Shown: positions 52,101-58,100 of the stretch, in pieces
Position numbering within the stretch: position 1 is the first letter of the stretch
Layout of the letters: each line of letters starts with the position of its first letter
Assembly: GCA_940671915.1 (NCBI GenBank)
Contig: CALNVZ010002974.1
Location: forward strand, 36,325,308-36,389,307
DNA: 64,000 nucleotides
Origin: Paracentrotus lividus
Lineage: Eukaryota > Echinodermata > Echinoidea > Camarodonta > Echinidae
Reading direction: 5' to 3'
The notes under the pieces: generated by a model
What the model was told of the DNA's origin: nothing
Database searches by the model: none
Seen by the model: only the letters and a program-made list of their open reading frames with translations
Translations under genes and position numbers: made by a program

Positions 52101-55100
52101 ATAATCAACAATCGTCATTATCATTATTATATTTAATTTTTTTATCACTTCATCATCATAATCATTTACAAAGTCAAAGCTTCCATACAAATGTAACAGA
52201 TTATTATCATCAAACAACAACATCATCATAATCGGTTTTATTCATTATTTAATTTTATCAATTAAATGCCACTTATCAACATCGATCCATCATTAATTAA
52301 ACAAATTAATATTTAAAGAAACTACATGTATAACCCGAGAAGGTAAGTGAATACAAAGTACCATCCAGACCATGGCAAAGTCTGCTTGTAAGATTACAAG
52401 CCTACCAAGACGATCGGGTAGACGATCGATGCATAACCAGGTAGGTTATTTTCATTATCCTGTAAGATATACCACTGGCGGGGCAAATAGCAAAATATAT
52501 ATTTGGTACTGTTTCATGTATTATAAATACAAGCGGTAAGTGAACATTTTTAAACTTGCAAAACAAACAAAATTTGCATTACAATTATTTCAGAGTCCTG
52601 AATATATGGTGAATCCAGAAACATATAAAATTCAGGACTTGAATAATGTCATGCATATGCATTACGCATTTCACTAATAACTTGGGTCTATAATGTGCAT
52701 CGAATTTTAGTATGTTGCAGAGTTTCCTAATTTGATATAAACCAGACTATCTTAGATTCCCACCACCTCCGTCTCATAAAGATATATGCCGCAAACAGTT
52801 GGCCTGTCAATGACCTAATTGTTTTGATTCTGGTCGGCACGCGGATCATCATATCAAAAACACATGGTGTCATAGTAACGAAAGCTGTTTGAATTAATTC
52901 AATGCAGAAGAATGGAAAGAACTTTTGCTCATATATTTCCTGATAGTTTTGTCAATCGGGGTATAATATAGGCCATGATAATTTCTTTCCTTAAGTGTAC
53001 AAAAGAAAAGAAAGTTGTTCTACTTGATGAAGAAAGGGTAATTTACGTAGGCCCTATTAATTATCTCGATTAAAAACAACCAATTTGAGTCGATACTCAA
53101 AATAATTTGATGTAGGAAAGATAGATGGTGATTTAATTTTTTTATTTTATTTTTTTATACACACGTGCCTTGTTCTTGTCAGTTTACTTTTTCTCTTTCT
53201 GTTTTCTTTATTCTAATAAATATGAAATGAATTATCTTTGATAAGCGATCAAAAATTATGCGCACGCTCACCTTCCCCTTTCTCTTTCTCTCTCTCTCTC
53301 TATCTCTCTCTCTCTCTCTCTCGCCCTCGTCATCGTTCATCGTTCATCGTCATTACCAATTTCAACTTTCATCGTAGGCCTACATTCCATTTCCATCAAC
53401 AACATATTTTCATCAACATCAACAACATATATTCATCAACAACGTCATCATCATCTTTTTGTTTTATCACTTCCACTTATCATCAACATCATTCATGGAT
53501 AAAAAAATATATATCCCTATAAAAAAAATCATTATAATCATATGTCAAGAAAAATGAAAAAGAATTTATGTACTATTAGTTTGAATTTTTTTCTTCCAAG
53601 TTTCAACACCGATCCCCTCTCTAGTAGACACATGCCGGAATTTAATGTTTCTTTTGTGTCAACACATTTACATAACGTAAATTGCAAAGCTCAAAAATAA
53701 ATAAGCCAAGGTCGTTGACCTACCGGCATGTGTAATTTACACTTTGAACAGATGCACGATAACATGTTTTGATCTGGTATCTGGCGCGCTGGAATCAAAT
53801 ATCAGGATCGTGACATTGTCATATATCAACGAGAGCACAGAGAAGCTAGGGAAATGGATGTGGTATGACGAGGCATTTTCGTAAATGATTTGTTTTACTG
53901 AGTTTATAAAATTAAAAAAGGGGCATTTAACGAGATAATCAAACGGCGGGAGGGGGTGTAAAGACTGCCATCGATCATACAAGGATATATTTATAATGAA
54001 GATCAAGCATCAATGACAAACAAGTCAATTTATATAGTCACAAAACAAGTCTTGTCAAGTTCATTGCGCTCATTCTACATCATTCTGGACTGTCGTACAT
54101 GCAAACTGTTTTTGTAAAATAACCCATTGTGTCGTGTTTTCTCAGATCGTTCAGGTTTGGACCGCGCCACTTTGACGATTATTTTTTTAATCCTCTTCCG
54201 ATTTCATATCACGACACCTGTGTTTGTTTCTTTGTTTTTTAAATATGTAATATTTTTTTTCAAATTGAATTTTACGTTAAACGAGAGTAAGATTTTAAGG
54301 AAGTACGTCCAACCAAAAATGAGGAGTGCTATGACCGAGGCCTTCCCATCCCTTTTTCTTACTTTTCGCCTGATGGACACGGGAAATTTTATCTTGCTTG
54401 TTTGCCAGTGATGGGAATATTATTTGTGGCCAATAGGATATCAGGGTGGAGTCTGGGCGTACTTAGAATCAAACATGCGGCAGGGTGGTTTTTTCGAATA
54501 GACAATAGACGTGGTGTAACGCTCATGTACGGTAGGGTAATATTTTTTTTAATATTGTGTTTTTTTTTTTCTTGTGTGAGATAATAAATGGAAAGAAGGG
54601 TTTGATGAAGGAGGTTAATAGTGATCTGATTTGATGCAAGACCGTGCTTGTTAATTTCAATGTTGAATTGTATTGTTTAGGGTTTTTTATAGGGGGATTT
54701 CGTTTATGCATTTTTGATGCTGCACTGTACTTTCCCCTGAAAATCTGCGATTTCAACATTCTTGTAATCATAAAATTGTCATAGGATTCAAACAAGATTA
54801 AAAGCATGGAATACATTATTTTGTTTATACCAAAATATTAAAAATATCTCAAGAGGAGATTGAAGGCATAGACGATCGTAGCTTTATGTAATTTCAACTT
54901 GATCTTTCTCCTTTTGGAAACTGAAGGACGGTATAAAATAATTGTGATCGTTGTGAATTAAGTTTCTGCATAAATTATGCGAGGGGAGCGCGAACGTGCT
55001 AGATGAATTATGCATTGTGACGCAGCAATGACCGAATTTGTAAACAAAGGCACTGTTATTAATTATGTCACATGTGCGGCAGTTGTTTTTCTGCTAGTGC

Positions 55101-58100
55101 TATCGTCGAAGGCGGGGCTTAATGCGTGCGCATTCTCTACATTGAAAACTCTGTGTGTGCAGCATGCGATGTGACTAGCTGGGATATGATGGCCTGGGCA
55201 TATTTCGGCCGGAACTCATGGGGCTATCTCGTCTATCCTTGCCTCGCGCCTCCACTCCGACTCGGCCGTCTATCGCATGCATGCATATCCATGCAAGGCA
55301 ATATGCGTGCAGCGCAGCGGCGCGCGAGTGCTTGTGTCATGTCGCGATCGTTGTTCATGGTCAGTCACTATGGTCAGTCACTATCACCAAAAGGTGCGTC
55401 AGAAATTTCATTTTTGGTAAGTCACTTTCCGTGAAAATGGTGTGTCACTTGTGTGACTTTCATGTGCGTCGATTATATGGAATGGTGTTCCACTTTCTGT
55501 GACATAGGGTGCGTCATGGTATCTCAATGTATGACTATCCTTGGTAAAGTGACGCACCTATCCCGGGGGTCAAGACGTGAGTCTTACAAATGACAGCTGC
55601 ATTACGCATAATTACGTCAATGTGTGTTCTTTGTTTAGCCCCTGTTTACAGCTAAAAGTACATGTACATGTATGTATGGTAAAGTGAACAGATGAAAGCA
55701 TATTTCTCTATTAGCACTAGAAAATGATGGTCATTCTTCATAAATTTTCCAACCTTTTTTAATAAACAGGTGCCGTTTCTGCTGCAACAGGGTCAACACT
55801 CCCTGTTAGCCAAAGCTTAGGAGAAAGCAGTGATCCATTTCAACCATCAGGATCATCCTTTTCATCAAGCAGCTTCTCTGGTCCATCTTCTGATTACAGT
55901 CTCACAGGTCCAGGAACAGCACCAAAGACCACCTCCCAAGATCAACCTAGGAATTTAAGTGGAGTCTTCCATGGCTCTTCTGCTGCTGGTCCTGCTGGTG
56001 GCCCTGGGCCCATGCATGGAGGGGATAGCGATGGTAGTGATTCAAGACCAAGTGGTCCTGATGTTGCTGGAACCAGTGGTAGTCAGGCTTCTTCAGCAGG
56101 ACCTTCTGGCGTTGCTACTGCTGGAGGTGCTCCTGCTACAGTTGTCAGTGTAATCCGCACTACTGGCTCAGTGGATAAATCTGCAGCCGATCCTCAAGCC
56201 CACGCCTCTGGGAGTAGGGAACCATTGCCCAATCAGCCAGGTCAAGTTAGGGTTTCTGATATACCCCTTCCACCAGATGCCTTCGGGGACAACAGTGAAG
56301 GTCTGTCTGGTCCCAGCAGGAACATTAATTTAGGTGCCCTCTTCCATGTAGGAGGAGAAGAGGCTGTTCAAGCTAGCCCTATGAACCTGTCTGAATCAGC
56401 CAATAGTGGACCTGCTGTGGAACCTTCAGCCTTAGAATTATCCAATCATGAAACAGGAGAACGTAGTCGTCCAACGTCGACTACCAGAGACATTGACGGA
56501 GCTGATCCTGAAGATGGAGGCAGAAGGAAATCTTCAGAAAGAGGTGGAACAACGACCATTACTGTTGATCGAGCTGATATACAACCTGTTAGTGACATTG
56601 ATCAAGTCATCAGACTCACAAGGTACATTGAACACATATGATATAATATTGGCTATAAATATTTGCACTTCTAGATAATAGTTTATGTATGCACTAAGAA
56701 TATACAAGTAGGTTTTACTTGGTAACTTTAGTCTTCAAAGGGTGACACAACATTTGCTCCTGCGACAAATGCTCCAGGCTTTATTTCGTCTAAAGTATTG
56801 GGTTAGGGTTATGGTTGCAACTGGGTTTTTTGTTATGTTTAGGGTAGGATATAGTGTTAAATCCAGGGTTGAAATTAGTCATTTGATTAGCGTATGGAAT
56901 TTATAGCAGAGCAATCGTCGCCAGTCGCAAGTCTCATGGAATCCTTCTATGCCGTCACCCAAATTTTTTTTATTTTCAAGATATGCAGTTAAACATGTAC
57001 TCTACAATTGGTTACTTTCGAGGTGGTTATATTTTTTTTTTCCAAATTTATTGAGTTGGTCCTAGAAAAATTTACAACACTGTACAGCTATTTATAGCAA
57101 TTGATATATTTATGTAGATCTCAAAAATTATGGAATTATGGTCTGAAAATTTTTTCCCCTACCTAGTTTAAAATCATGGAAATAATAGTGTATACAATAC
57201 ATGTACTTGTTTTCTCCAACTCTTGATTAATTCTGTAGCAATATTCTTATATTCCTCCAGGCCACTCTCTCCATTGCTGTCAGCTGACATGTTGCTTGGA
57301 CGATGGCGTCTGTGTCTGGAGCTGTTTGGCCATGTATTCCTGGAGGATGTAGGAGCCGAGCCAGGATCGGTTCTCAGTGAGCTAGGTGGCTTTGAGGTCA
57401 AGGAGTCCCGCTTCAGACGAGAGATGGAGAAACTCAGGAACAACCACACTTCTAAAGATCTTACTCTAGAGGTACACAAAACAAGAATCTTTTAAGTTAA
57501 TTTCTTTTGGATTGGGGGTATATTTTTTATTATGACCAAACCTTCTGAACCTTCTGAAGTTACATCGGCAGGGCAGGAAACTGCAGATTGCCAGCATGCT
57601 GCTCTTGTGTAGGTTAGAGTGCTACTCTAAACCTCTCAATTGTAGCGAAGCAATAACCCAAGTTGTGACATTAGTTTAAAGTGTTTATGAAAGAATTGGC
57701 ACCAAGATATAGTGTCTTGAGATTGATTATTTATATATGGTCGATAAATAACATAAAAGTGGCAAACATATGTTCCAACATCCATTTAGAAAGAATGCTC
57801 ACAAACCCCGGAATCATTGCGAGTGGAGGTCACTTGTGGATTGATGTCCTGCAGAAGAATGTCCAAGTCCTAATCTTCTATGATTGTGATTTCTCTACAG
57901 GTGGAGCGTTCTCGTGACCTACTGATCCAACAGACCATGCGCCAGCTGAACACTCACTTCAATCGTCGGAGCAGCAGCAACCTGGCAGGTCTACCACTAG
58001 CGGTACATAGGGTGAAGGTCACCTTCAAGGATGAACCTGGAGAAGGAAGTGGTGTGGCAAGGAGCTTCTATACAGCCATAGCAGAGGCACTCATGTCACC

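Noticed and set aside
53238-53522. 94-codon Ser/His-rich frame
   Set aside because: Derived from (tc)n and (atc)-rich DNA inside the 4.9-kb transposon; no similarity seen.
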